From Azorinus chamasolen (taxonomy: Eukaryota; Mollusca; Bivalvia; Cardiida; Solecurtidae), in contig OY755246.1 of the NCBI GenBank assembly GCA_963576725.1, positions 74,393,467 to 74,457,466 on the forward strand: 64,000 nucleotides of DNA. Reading direction: 5' to 3'. The notes beneath the pieces are model-generated. The model saw nothing but the letters and a program-made list of their open reading frames with translations. It was not told the origin of the DNA and did not search any database. The position numbers were made by a program, and so were the translations under genes. This document shows, piece by piece, positions 12,252 to 23,781 of the stretch (its first letter is position 1; each line of letters starts with the position of its first letter).

Positions 12252-13388
12252 CGGAAGTGTCATGCACAAGGTCCATAACTCTGGCTTCACTAATATAGGA
12301 GTTATTGCCCCTTGTAAAAAAAAATAGCACTTTTTTGTCCGGACGATAACTCCTATATGGCTCATGCCATTGGATTGAAACTTCATATATGGAAAGATCA
12401 TGACAAGAGGTAGTGTCATACACAAGGTCCATAACTCTGGCTTCACTAATAATGGAGTTATTGCCCTTGTAATTTTTTCACAATTTTTTTGTCCGGACGA
12501 TAACTCCTATATGGCTCATGCCATTGGATTGAAACTTCATACATGGAAAGATCATGATAAGAGAAAGTGTCATCCTTAAGGTCCATAACTCTTGTTTCAC
12601 TAATATTGGAGTTATTGTCCTTTGTAAAAAAAAATCACAATTTTTTGTCAGGATGATAACTCCTATATGGCACATGCCATTGGAGTGAAACTTCATACAT
12701 GGAAAGATCTTGATAAGAGAAAGTGTCATGCATAAGGTCCTTAACTCTGGCTTCAATAAATTGAGAGTTATTGCCTCTTGTACATTTGTTTAACGCTTTC
12801 TTGTCCAGATGATAACTCCTACATGGCTCTTGCCATTGTATTGAAACTTCATATATGGAAAGAGCATGATGAGAGAAAGTGTCATGAACAAGGGCCATAA
12901 CTCTGGCTTCAATACTTTTGGAGTTATTGCCCTTTGTTACATTTTTTGTCCGATCAATAACTCCTGTTCGACTGATACTATTGGAATAACATTTCATTTA
13001 TGGAAAGAGCATGATGAAAGTAAGTGTCGTGCACAAGGGCCATAACTCTGGTGTAAATATATAATTGGAGTTATTAGCTGTTATCATTTTCTTCTTGAAA
13101 AATGTGGTGTGGAAAGCGCATAACGAGGGGAAGTATCAATCATCAAGTCCATAACATTTTTAGTGATTTCCCTTTACATATTGTTTTTATTAGAGGGGAG
13201 ACATCCGTTTTTGTGACAAAAACCTCTAGTTGTGATGTAAGTCATTCCTAGATTGGACTTTAATTTTTTTCTTTCCACAAGTGTGGATGAAAGGATTATT
13301 GAGCTATTGCCTTTTGTATTGAAGTCATTGGATCTTCTGACAAGATGATGGGTGGGGGTATCAATCACCTTCAGTGATAGTTCTAGTT
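11190..13388 (+). mobile_element. M-family element (long copy) hosting Z
   Basis: It starts TTATACCCCCACCACC with GATGGGGGC as hairpin partner, then GTCCGTCCGTCCGT, then core units of about 150 bp (CATAACTTCTCAA...GTGAAACTTTATATATG...TTATTCCCCTTTGTTACTTTTC). It ends GGTGGGGGTATCAATC, the hairpin CACCTTCAGTGATAG and TTCTAGTT. The 5' ATACCCCCACC and 3' GGTGGGGGTAT are exact inverted copies. Confidence 0.68.
12163..13231 (+). mobile_element. Z-family element nested in M
   Basis: It has a 5' hairpin ATGTCTCCCCC...GGGGGAGACAT, (GTCTGTCT)n, and core units of about 150 bp with GATAACTCCTATATGGCTCA and GAAACTTCATATATGGAAAG. It ends GGGGAGACATCCG, the hairpin GTTTTTGTGACAAAAAC and CTCTAGTT. The ATGTCTCCCC stem recurs inverted at both ends. 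Confidence 0.7.
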
Positions 13389-13568
13389 TTTATAAGCATT
13401 TGCTTTAATCTGAAACTATATGCAGACAGGATTGTCTTGTGGGTGTATTTATAATTGTATTGGTGAATAGGTTTGGAAGATTGTTGGGAGATTGTTCAAT
13501 ACATGTATTGAAATATTAGAAGTATAGAAATATTTTTCACTTAGATCACTCTGACTTTTGTTTTACAG

Positions 13569-13690
13569 ATAATTTCCATTACAAATTTTGATGGTGATGA
13601 TCGCTTACGGGTCAAACAGCTTATCAATGCACTGGGTGCCAAATACACAGGATACATGAGCAGATCTAACTCGGCTCTTGTCTGTCGAAG
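13569..13690 (+). CDS. PAXIP1: PAXIP1 (PTIP) internal exon, first half of a BRCT domain
   Basis: The exon encodes about 40 residues beginning IISITNFDGDD and containing GAKYTGYMSRSNSALVC. This follows the start of the fourth BRCT domain of vertebrate PTIP, where a near-identical GAKYTGY-RSN-LIC segment occurs (family knowledge recalled, not searched). PTIP is a nuclear adaptor that binds phosphorylated partners through BRCT pairs and works in DNA-damage signalling and with MLL3/4 histone methyltransferases. The borders are a pyrimidine-rich acceptor ending TTTTACAG and a donor GTAAGAAT. The reading frame starts in phase 0 and ends in phase 2 (AG|A, arginine), which matches the next exon exactly. 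No start codon is expected here; upstream exons lie before the window or were not recognised. Confidence 0.87.
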
Positions 13691-13929
13691 GTAAGAATTG
13701 GGCCAATGTTTGATGGAAAAGGCATGCAAACAATGGATTATGTAGATCCAGATCAGTTGCCATATGAATATTGACATGATTATTTGTTTGATGGTGAATG
13801 AGAAACTGTTGATAATGACGAACAACAAACAATTCAAGCTCTGGTCAGATGCTGCATTTCAGTATGGCAACAAATCTGGATTGGAATGTTTGCAAATGTC
13901 TCTGTGCCTCCTAGCATGATTCAAGCTTT

Positions 13930-14174
13930 TTAGTCTCCTCCTTTTTGTTGGGTCTGTCATTTATTTCATTTGAGATATGAACTTTACATTTGGTATAAAG
14001 CTAAATCTACATAAGTTACAGCTTAAGTTCAAATCTCAGTCCGGTGGAATAATTTTTGCTAGAGTTATGGACTTAGAAATCACTAGGTCTTTTGACCCAA
14101 TTTTTGAAAGAGCAACTCCTCATACTGTTCAACAGAATTTCATAAAACCTTGTATGTAGCAGGGAGACAATATG
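13930..14174 (+). mobile_element. N-family element, left fragment
   Basis: It starts TTTTTAGTCTCCTCC, then a core with AAGCTAAATCTACATAAGTTACAGC and CAGTCCGGTGGAATAA. It is separated from its continuation at 18198 by the Tigger-like element 14177-18195. The same core is present on the minus strand at 59752-60440. Confidence 0.55.
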
Positions 14175-15847
14175 TACAGTATAACCTTGGTTATCCGACA
14201 TACCTTATGTAGCAGGGACACAATATGTACAGTATAACCTTGGTTATCCGACATACCTTCGGACACAATATGTACAGTGTAACCTTGGTTATCCGACATA
14301 CCTTCGGACCGGCACAAATTGTAGGATGCATCGGTGTGTCGGTTGTTCAAGTGGCAACCATCAACTGATCAACTAACATAAAACCAGAAGTTTCAAAATC
14401 GGAAGAGAAATATACGACGACGATAAACATTGACTGTTGATATTTATTTACATTCGGCATGAAACCCGTTAAAATCAAATGTTAACATTCTGCATGTTAC
14501 GTAAATGTCGTAGGCAAAATGAGTCTGCAGCAATTCTGAAAGTTTATGAAAATAAATACACACTGGAGCTCTGTTATACCGAGGACCGTTTTATTGAGGT
14601 ATCCGATATAACGCGGGTGGTCTGTGTCGCCGAAAGGTTTTTTTGTAAATACCTTATAATATTGTTATGCACGCATGCTGGCCAGGTGTGTGTTTGTTTT
14701 CCTCATAAGCCTAACGACGGATCCAGAGTGTAGTTCGGGAATGGGTGGGGTTGGCAAACCGATCAGGACAACATTTGCTGAATGAGTTTAACAATTTATT
14801 TAAAGGATAAATAAAATCTATGCAGATCTAGATATCAAATGAATAATAAATGACTAATTGAAACTGTCATTGATGCTTTATAATATCTCAATGTCTTCGC
14901 TATAGAGTCTGAATGCAGTCTATTCAAAGATCTACAGTGTAGATCTAGATTTCGAGATGCGTCTACAGTAGTCCCTGTTTAACGCCAGAGTAGATTTACG
15001 GTTATGAATAATTTATATATAAAGGACGTCTATTTATTATAAGTTTATAATATACTTTGTATATATATTTCCACTGGGTGGCTTAAGCTAACGTTAGTCA
15101 TCTTAATACTCCTGCTATCAGTAGAGTGAGGCAGTAAAGGGTTATTGTAACGGTTTGGAAGCTGACGGCGTTAGGTTTCCCGCTTACTTATATAGAAGCT
15201 TGCGTCATGATATTTGCTGGTTGCATCACAGCGGTAATCTGCCTCCCTATCCAATGAGAATGCGGTATTAGCCCATAACGACATCCTCGTCCAATCAGCT
15301 GCAGTGCGACGAAATCCATGCGGAAAACCCCTCCGCCCTATCAAATATAGCTCTCCGTTCTCCTGGTCTTGAGAACGATCATTTTTAGTTAAAACTGGAC
15401 TAACACTGTCCAGAGTAAATATTAAATGCATACAAATCATTCATTAAGCAAGGGCAACGTATTTAAGACTGTCACAGTGCTACAATCCTGAGTAAAGACG
15501 GCGCCAATAGTTGAACATGAATTATCAGTGCCATGCTTACCAACAGGAAATGGCGGTTTCAAAGCGTAAACAAGCTGCAGATTCTCGGAGTTATCATGGC
15601 AATTCAATACATACTAAGGTAAGACCGAGCTATGCATTGAAGTACATGATATATCCGTAGCCTATTAATACCCACAAGTGCCCTAAATAGTCGTGAAACG
15701 GGCAATGATTAGCGGTTGTGGTTCAGGGTAGAAGTGTCAACGTGAGGTTCCGTATGTAAACACACCCTTCATCTGAACAACTCTTGTGCATGTATGCCGA
15801 TACTTTGCAAAGAAATATTGTTGTACTCATACACACAAGGGTTTATT

Positions 15848-16882
15848 AGTCCCCCACCGGTTACCGGTTGGGGGACTATAGGTTTGCTCGATTCCGTCTG
15901 TCCGTCTGTCCGTCCGTCTGTCCGTCCGTCCGTCTGTCACGCTTCGTGTCCGGGCCATATCTCCTACAAAGTTATGCCAAATTCATTATAACTTCACACA
16001 TTGAAGAATCATGATGAGGGCTAGTGTCATTCACAAGGGTCATAACTCTAGCATCAATATTTTTGGAGTTATTCCCCTTTAACATATTTTTTGTCCGGAC
16101 AATAACTCTTTATCTACAGGTTCAATTAATTTGAAACTTCATATATGGAACAATCATGATGAGGGGTAGTGTCATACACAAGGGCCATAACTCTAGCATC
16201 AATATTTTTGGAGTTATTCCCCTTTTTCATATTTTCCTGTCAGTCCGTCTGTCACACTTCGTGTCCGGGCAATATCTCCTACAAAGTTAGGCCAAATTCA
16301 TTATAACTTCACACATTGAAGAAGCATGATCAGGAGTAGTGTCATGCACAAGGGCCATAATTCTAGCATCAATATTTTTGGAGTTATTCCCCTTTTTCAT
16401 TCTTTTTTGTCCGGACAATAACTCTTTCTCTACTGGTTCAATTGATTTGAAACTTCACATATGGAACACATATGATGAGGGGAAGTGTCATGCGCAAGGG
16501 CCATAACTCTAGCATCTATATTGTTGGAGTTATTCCCCTTTTCATATTTTCTTGTCCAGTTAATAACTCTTTATGTACTGGTTCAATTTATTTGAAACTT
16601 CTCATATGGAACAAGCATGATGAGATGTAGTGTCATGCACAAGGGCAATAACTCTAGCATCAATATTTTTGGAGTTACTCCCCTTTTTCATAAATTTTTT
16701 TTCGGGACAATAACTTTTTATTTACTGATTCAATGTATGAAAGAAGGTACTAATACCATTCAGGTGGTCATGTATATACCATGGTCAACCACACCATGGG
16801 TTGGTGGGGTGGGGAGAGTGGAGGTTTTTTTCAGTCAGGTGGGGGACTCATGTCTTGCATAGCAATACAACATGCCCTTGTT
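15848..16882 (+). mobile_element. Y-family element, copy 1
   Basis: It has a 5' hairpin GTCCCCCACCGGTTACCGG/TTGGGGGAC, (GTCCGTCTGTCC)n, and core units with CATAACTCTAGCATCAATAT and GGAGTTATTCCCC. It ends GGTGGGGGACTCATG, a TTGCATAGCAA-type hairpin and CCCTTGTT. The AGTCCCCCACC stem is exactly inverted at the 3' end. It lies within Tigger-like element 2. Confidence 0.7.
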
Positions 16883-17724
16883 TGATGTGACATAAGGGTA
16901 CCTTTCATTACAATATGATTGAATATCGCAATGAAACATAAGCCATATTTCACTCCAAACCCTATATTTCGACCCCATTCGACGGCCAGCAGACAGCCTG
17001 GTGGCCAGATTGAAAAGTGTGAAAACCCAATACACACTGTCAGCTGACACCTGTCAAAATGGAGGCTGCACATCGTAACTTTACGACATTACGGAAATCG
17101 TCGATCGAAATATCGTCACCGCTTCGGAAACTTCCGTTATGTTGGGAAAGTCCATAGACTGGGCGCGTCGGTGTATTTCGTTATGTCGGAATTGAACGAA
17201 ATAAGCCAAGCGTTGACAGTGGCCTTAGGGCAAGATTATAATCAATGGCCTGATAATCCTTTCAACTCTTTTACCTGTTAAATGTGCCAATATAGAGGTG
17301 TTGAGAAGTTTGTGTGCACATTACTTTAATTGCATGGCATCGGGTGTTTATGAAAAACAAATATCATTAGAAATATGAACCCCTGACTCAGAGCGGGGTT
17401 GAAGGTTATATGCTAATGTAGAAACAGGTGTGTACTCTTTGACCAATCAAATAAAATTTAAAACCCCAATAAATCACACGCGACATCACATGTGAACTTT
17501 CATTTTCTGAAAACGGTGACCTTTCATTTTTTGAAAACATTTATTGTTTTAACACAGCAAGTTTTAATCGGATTAGGGGTATGTGACAGGCCCAGAGGCA
17601 ATTAACATTTCTCCCTTATGCAAAATTTGACATCCTGTCAACAAGTCAGTTTCGTTCGAAATTTCTTTATTTTAGGATGAGAGGGTTTATGGAAGTACCC
17701 AGATAAATATCAGTGTGTCTAACA

Positions 17725-17785
17725 ATTTGGATCCAGATGAGACGCCGAGCAACTCTGCATCTCATCTGTATGCAAATTGTTTGCA
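17725..17785. repeat. Short palindromic hairpin
   Basis: AACAATTTGGATCCAGATGA...TCATCTGTATGCAAATTGTT forms an imperfect inverted repeat related to the hairpin at 331-393. Confidence 0.5.
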
Positions 17786-18197
17786 ACAGTTAGATCTGGC
17801 TGAACAAGTAAAGAACATTTTATTTCAGATTGAGTTTTACACCTAACATTATTCAAACAACTATACATGTTTTCTATTACATGGATTAAGTGTGTGATCA
17901 CAACGATAATAACCTGTAATTATGGATTTAGCCAGTACCGAAAATGTCGCGGAAGCGATAATTGCTCAGTTATAGGTGGTCCCAGTTCAATACAATGTCT
18001 GATACGCAGGTGTGAAAAATGCCACAATTATCACATTGGGACCTCCAAACAGTGTCGGAAAACGGTTACGCGAGGATCCGTAAAACCAAGGTTTAATTAC
18101 ATAGAACAAAGAAGGAAATGTTAGGGACCAAACATTACTGTCGGATAGATTAGGATGTCGGATGCACTAGGTTCCGGATAACCAAGGTTATACTGTA

Positions 18198-19445
18198 GTT
18201 TTGCATATTGTTAGTTTTTTTCCTTCTGCAATTTTTCTGGGAGTTATGCCCCTTTGAATTTAGAAATCACTAGGTCTCTTGACCCTATCCTTGGGATTTA
18301 TTCCAGATATTATGTATGGTTGAACTCGTAAGCACAACTCCTCGTACATGGGTGGTCGGATTTCAGTGAATCTGTAACAGAAGGTGATCTTTACTATCTG
18401 ACATATTTCAGGGGAGATAATTTGACTTTAGGATTTATTCCAGAGATATTGTAATTTTGAACTTGTAAGAGCAACTCCTACATGGGTTGTCGGATTTCAA
18501 CAAAACTTGAACTGAAGGTAGTACATCAGATGAAGATATGCTTGAAGGAAAATCTTTATGGTCCAACAAATTTCAGGGGAGATAATCAGATTTTAAGATT
18601 TATTCCAGATATTATTATGTATGGTTGAACTCGTAAGCACACCTCCTCGTATATAGGTCGTCATATTTCAATGAATCTTTAACAGAAGGTTATACATCAT
18701 ATCAAGATATGCATGAATGATGATCTTTACGATCCAACATATTTCAGGAGATAATTTGACTTTAGGATTTATTCCAGATATTTTGTATTTTTGAACTTGT
18801 AAGAGCAACTCCTACTTGGGTAGTAAAACTTTGACAGTAATGTAATTGTTCCTTATGTAATGCTTCTTGATGTTCTATAACAAAACATGAACTTAGCCAT
18901 AATAGTACATGGAGTTTGGGTACTAAATTCATGAGCGCAACTCCACCTAAATCCTTTAAACGAATTTTATGTATCTTTGAAAGAATGTTCCGCATATAAT
19001 GCCATTGTGCATCGCTTATTTTAGATTTTTATCAAATTATTTTGTGGTCTCCCAATGCAAGACAGACTTAGCCAAGACTATACATGATACAGTTAATAGT
19101 GAAGGAAAGCCCGGTTTGATGTCATGTCGACATTCCTTTCTTGTTTTAGAAGTGGTTTGAGATATCAACTTTGTATTTGATATCAAGGTAAATCTAGATG
19201 AGTTATAGCCTAAGTTCGTATCTCAGTCCGGTGAAATAATTTTTGCTAGAGTTATGGCCCTTGGACTTGACATTTTTCATCAAATTTTCAATTGTCCAGA
19301 CTTTTTTGCAAGTGGTTGGAGATATCAATTTTATATTTGGTATAAAGCTAAATCTAGATAAGTTATAGCTTAAGTTTGAATCTCGGTGCGGTTGAATAAT
19401 TGTTACCAAAGTTTCGGACCTTGAACTCAATTTTTTTCATCACAT
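18198..19445 (+). mobile_element. N-family element, right fragment
   Basis: Repeated units carry AGGATTTATTCCAGATATT with GAACTTGTAAGAGCAACTCC. They are followed by units with AAGCTAAATCTAGATAAGTT and TCAGTCCGGTGAAATAATTT, the continuation of 13930-14174 after the TA insertion. Positions 19446-19752 hold no recognised feature. Confidence 0.5.
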
Positions 19446-20828
19446 TTTCAAAGGGCATTACTCTCAATGCTCATGTAACTTGTTTGCATTAATACATATT
19501 TAGTCCTTATCTGTAGCAAATATTTTATTAGTTCCCTACTGGCAACACCGAATGAATTAGAAGATGGTTAATGAATGAGATTCAGAATCAGAGTTTGAAT
19601 GTGAACTTTGACTAGAAATTGTAACTGTAATGTGTATAAAAAGGTGAACTTCGTCTAGAAAGTTAACTAATGTTAACTGTTATAAGAGCATGCCAACTTT
19701 AAATCAAATTTTGTATCTTTATCTGTGATCACCGAGTTCCATTTGATTTCATTTTTAGCTCGCCTGTTCGTAGAACAGTAGAGCTTATGTTATACCCCCA
19801 GCGTGAGCGTGGCCAAGGTTAAAGTTTTTTCGACGGTTGTTTTAAAGCTTTATATTTGTACTAGGATGCTGAAATTTAGTATGGAAGTTCATTCGGGGTC
19901 ATTTGACTCAAATATTGCTGTTGTGAAGTTAAACATTAAAAATATTTTTCAATTTTATTAATTTTTGACATGTTTTTGACTTAGTTCTTTTGGACACAAA
20001 TCACCAGGTTAAAGTTTTTTAGACGGGTTGTTTTAAAACTATATAATTGTGCAAGGATGCTGAAATTTTGTATGGGGATTCATTTTGGGTCAACTGTTAT
20101 GAAGTTAAACATTAAAAATGTTTTTACATTTTATTCAATTTTTGACATGTTTTTATGTTGACATATTTTTGTTAATATTTGTGCTATGATGCTGAAATTT
20201 TTGTGAGAAGATTCATATTGTCGAGAACTTTCCAACGATGCCAACAGTTTTGCCCTTCTGACCTTGACCTTTGACCTACTTTTGCAAAAGTCTTTAAATG
20301 CCTATAACATTTGAACCAATGGACCTAGGGCTTCCATACTTGGTATGCAACATGCTTGTGTTAAGACTTTTCCAACTATTTCATTGTTTGCCCTTCTGAC
20401 CTTGACCTTGACCTTTGACTTACTTTTGCAAAACTCTTCGAATGTCTATATAATTGGAACCAATAGGCCTAGGACTTTCATACTTGGTATGAACATGCCA
20501 ATATTTTTTTCCTACTTTGACCTACTTTTGCAAAAATCTTTAAAGGCCTTTAACATTTGCACCAATAGGCCAAAGGCTTCCATACTTGGTATGCAACTTT
20601 CTTGTATTAAGACCTTGCCAACAATATCATTGTGTTTGCCATGTTACTTTGACCTTTGACCTACTTTTGCAAAATTCTTTAAATGACTACAAAATTTGAA
20701 CCACTAGGCCAAGAGCTTTCATATTTGGTATGCAATTTTCTTGTCTTAAGAATTTTCCAACCATACCATGTGACCCTGACCTTGACCTTCGGCTTAATTT
20801 TGCAAAAGTCTTTAAATGCTTATTTGCA

Positions 20829-21099
20829 GGTGGCGAGGGTCTAGTGGTAACGCGCTTGATTATCAGTCCGGAGGTCCGGGGCTCAAATCCCGGCCCCTCC
20901 TGGAAATTTCAGAGATGCTTTTCAGTGTCTCCTACCCGCACATTCTCTCTGGTACTGCGGCTGCATGATTGCGCCATATTTTAGCAGTGCTCAATATTGT
21001 AGGCCAATGACTCAATGACCAGGGGAGTAAATGTACAGTCGGCTGAGTGGTCATTCAGACTGAAAGTAGACTATAACTAGGTACTTTACTTTTTTTTTA
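20829..21099 (+). mobile_element. tRNA-derived SINE
   Basis: The head GGTCTAGTGGTAACGCGCTT resembles an A-box/D-arm and GGGGCTCAAATCCCGGCC a B-box/T-arm. A conserved-looking body follows (GACTCAATGACCAGGGGAGT) and the copy ends in a T-rich tract. It interrupts an L core unit. The T-arm does not fold cleanly and extra sequence follows, so this is a SINE head, not a tRNA gene. Clear target duplications were not found. Confidence 0.6.
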
Positions 21100-21234
21100 C
21101 TATAGCATTGCAAACAATAGACCTTCCATACTTGGTGTGACCATGCTAATATGTTTGCCTTTCTGACCTTGACATGTGACCTACTTTTGCAAAAGTCTTT
21201 AAATGCATATATTTCCATACCTGGTATGTGTCTT

Positions 21235-22287
21235 TATACCCCCGCAAACTTGTTTGAGGGGGTATACTGGAATCACCCTGTCCGGCGGTTGGTCGTTCCA
21301 TCCGTCCGTCTGTCCGCATTTGAGTGAGTTGGGTTTTACTGCACTGCGACACAGAATAGGTCATATAGCGCCGATGAATGATGAGATGTCATGATGATGA
21401 GGAATGAAATCAGGAAGATGATTTTGGCTAATCTCATTCGCTGCAAAGGGATCAAAACCACCGACCTGCCTTCCTTTTAGTTCTTGGCACAGGGGATAAT
21501 CTCCGTCGGTCTGTCCGCATTTGAACATGGATACTTGGTGTCACAAACTCCTCCTTCAGTTTTAAAGTTATTGTGTTTATATTTGATATACATAATAACT
21601 ACAAATGGTAGATGTGCAAGACCCAATTTTCATGTGTTTAGCGCTGGGCATTGCAGAATGATCTCCCCTTGAACTTTGAGTATTTTTTGTCATTTTGGCA
21701 TGAAGCATGGGAAGTTGATGTCGCAAACACCTCCTTCAATTTGAAAGTTATTCAGTTTATATTTGGTATACATAATAACCATGAATAGCAAATGTGCAAG
21801 ACACAATTTTCATGTGTTTAGACCTTCAGATTGCAGAATTATCTTCCCTTGAACTTTGAGTATTTTTTGTCATTTTTACATAAACCATGGGTAGTTAGTA
21901 TTGTGATCTCCTCCTTTAATTTTAAAGTTATTGAATTTATATTTGGTATACATAATAACCATGAATGGTAGATGTGCAATACACAATTTTCATCTGCTTA
22001 GCGCTGTGCATTGCAGAATTATCTCCCCTTGAACTTTGAGTATAAGGCATGAAACATGGGGAGTTTATGTCACAAACTCCTTCAATTTAAAAGTTATTGA
22101 ATTAATATTTGCCACACTTAATAATCAAGAATAGCAGATATGCAAGATGCAGTTTTCATATGTTTAGTTGCAAGCATTATAGAATTATCTCCCCTTGAAC
22201 TCTGAGTATTTTTGTGTCACAAACTTGTTTTTGCAATCAAAGCTGCCGTGTGGTGGTATTCATCACCTTTAGTGATAGTTCTAGTTT
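21235..22287 (+). mobile_element. M-family element (short copy) nested in L
   Basis: It has a 5' hairpin TATACCCCCGCAAAC/TTTGAGGGGGTATA, then GTCCGTCTGTCCG and core units with GAATTATCTCCCCTTGAACTT and GGTATACATAATAACCATGA. It ends GGTGGTATTC, the hairpin ATCACCTTTAGTGAT and AGTTCTAGTTT. The 5' and 3' stems match in 7 of 8 bases. Confidence 0.62.
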
Positions 22288-22965
22288 CTGTCTGAAGACT
22301 TTTTCAAACATATCAATGTTTTTTACCATGTGACCTACTTTAAGTGTCTAAACATTGGAACCAATAGACCTAGGGCTTCCATACTTGGCATGACCATGCA
22401 AACCTATTTGCCCTTCTGACCTTGACCTTAATATTTGACCTACTTCTGCGAAAGTCTTTAAATGCATATATATATGGAACCAATAGGCCTAGGGGTTCCA
22501 TACTTAGTAGGTATCTTTCCTGTCTTAAAGCTTTCCAACCATACCAATTTTTTTTACCGTGTGACTTTGACTTTGACCTTTGACCTACTTTTGCAAAATC
22601 TTTAAATGCCTATAATATAGGATGCGATGGGCATAGGGCTTCTATACTTGGTATGACCATGCCAACATTTTTGCCCTATGGACCTTCACCTTTGACCTAC
22701 TTTTGCAAAAATCTTTAACTGCCTATTACATTGGAACCAATAGACCTAGGGCTTCCATATTTGGTATGTATCTTTCTTGTTTAATAATCTTTTATGTTGC
22801 TGAAAATTGGTATTTGTTCGCATTTTGGTTCTGATATTGATGCAGTTAAGTTTAAATTGAAGATTTAATTTTTTTTATTTATTTTTTTTGGGAGGGGGGG
22901 GGGGGGTGTTCAATATGACACATTTTAGACTTATCTTTTAAACAGGTGAGCATCAGGTGGCTTTG

Positions 22966-23781
22966 ACACTATTTCCGGTCAAAACATGTGAGCGTGACAA
23001 GAAATTAATCTGGCAATGTTGAATGGATCCAATAATAAACTGAATGTAAATTGTATGGACATGTTCTACAACTGGTTTGTTTGAAATACAGCTCATGATT
23101 GTATGACATACAACTCCAGTATAAATGTAAAAAAACACATGAATGAAAGACCCAAGTGAAAATGCAGGGGAAGGCTCCTGAAGTGCTCAGGAAAGCAATA
23201 TTTCATTTTGAGTCCCGGGGGGGGGGGGGGGGGTATATGAATTAAGCCCCTAGGGTCAAAATTGGCCCGCCCCAGACGTGGTCAGTTTTCAATAGAACCA
23301 TATAGTGAAAACTTTGAAAATCTTCTCCTGAAACTGGAAGGTTCTCAGCTTTTATATTTGGCACATTATCATAGCATCATGTTCAGGTCCTCTACAAAAC
23401 TTATATAAATTATGCCCCTGGGGTCAAAATTGGCCCCACCCCTGGGTCGACTAGTTTTCTATAGAAACTGTAGATAGTGAAAACTTTGAAAATCTTCTCT
23501 GGTAGTCCATTCTCACCCCTTGATCAAGGGTGAATTTCGTTACGCTACATTGATTTGTCACGGAATTACAGCAATTCTCCCATTACTTGTTTTTGCTAAA
23601 CCCTTGCAGATATTGATGTCAAATTTGATATGTAGCTTTATTATCATTAGTTACAGATCAAATTTGAATTTTGTTATGCTACATTGATTTCTCAATAAAT
23701 CTCATGGAATTACAGCAGTTGAAATTCAAATTCGGCCAGTAGGGGACTATGGCATTGCTTTTAATGCTGCCATTATTTGTT
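22966..23781 (+). repeat. Unassigned DNA with a G-run and P1 core fragment
   Basis: A run of about 18 G lies at 23215-23232. It is followed by two P1-type core units (23236-23510) without P1 termini, then a short repeat containing GCTACATTGATTTCTCAATA up to 23781. No gene is seen. Confidence 0.5.

Larger units (their letters stand above)
14177..18195. mobile_element. Tigger/pogo-like TIR element 2, about 4 kb, decayed
   Basis: The left end CAGTATAACCTTGGTTATCC and right end GGATAACCAAGGTTATACTG are near-perfect inverted repeats flanked by TA. The left terminus is present three times (from 14175, 14228 and 14272). The interior holds element Y (15848-16882) and a small hairpin repeat at 17725-17785. 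A short exon-like frame at 15551-15620 (MAVSKRKQ..., then a GTAAGA donor) could be a remnant of a transposase N-terminus, but no DDE motif was seen. The rest is unrecognised. Confidence 0.6.
19753..22965 (+). mobile_element. L-family element with tandem core, interrupted by a SINE and an M copy
   Basis: It starts TTTTTAGCTCGCCTGTTC. Core units contain TTTTGCAAAAGTCTTTAAATG, CTAGGGCTTCCATACTTGGTATG and TGACCTTGACCTTTGACCT. The 3' stem AAACAGGTGAGC (22941-22952) is nearly the reverse complement of the 5' GCTCGCCTGTT. The exact 3' end is unclear because of a G-run near 22894-22907. The repeated TGACCT half-sites are treated as a finding. Confidence 0.5.

Noticed and set aside
15551..15620. Possible host first exon MAVSKRKQAADSRS with a GTAAGA donor
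   Set aside because: It lies inside a TA-flanked Tigger-like element and has no recognisable continuation; at most a transposase remnant.
20829..20905. Possible tRNA gene
   Set aside because: The T-arm and anticodon arm do not fold properly, and the segment continues into a SINE body ending in a T-rich tail.
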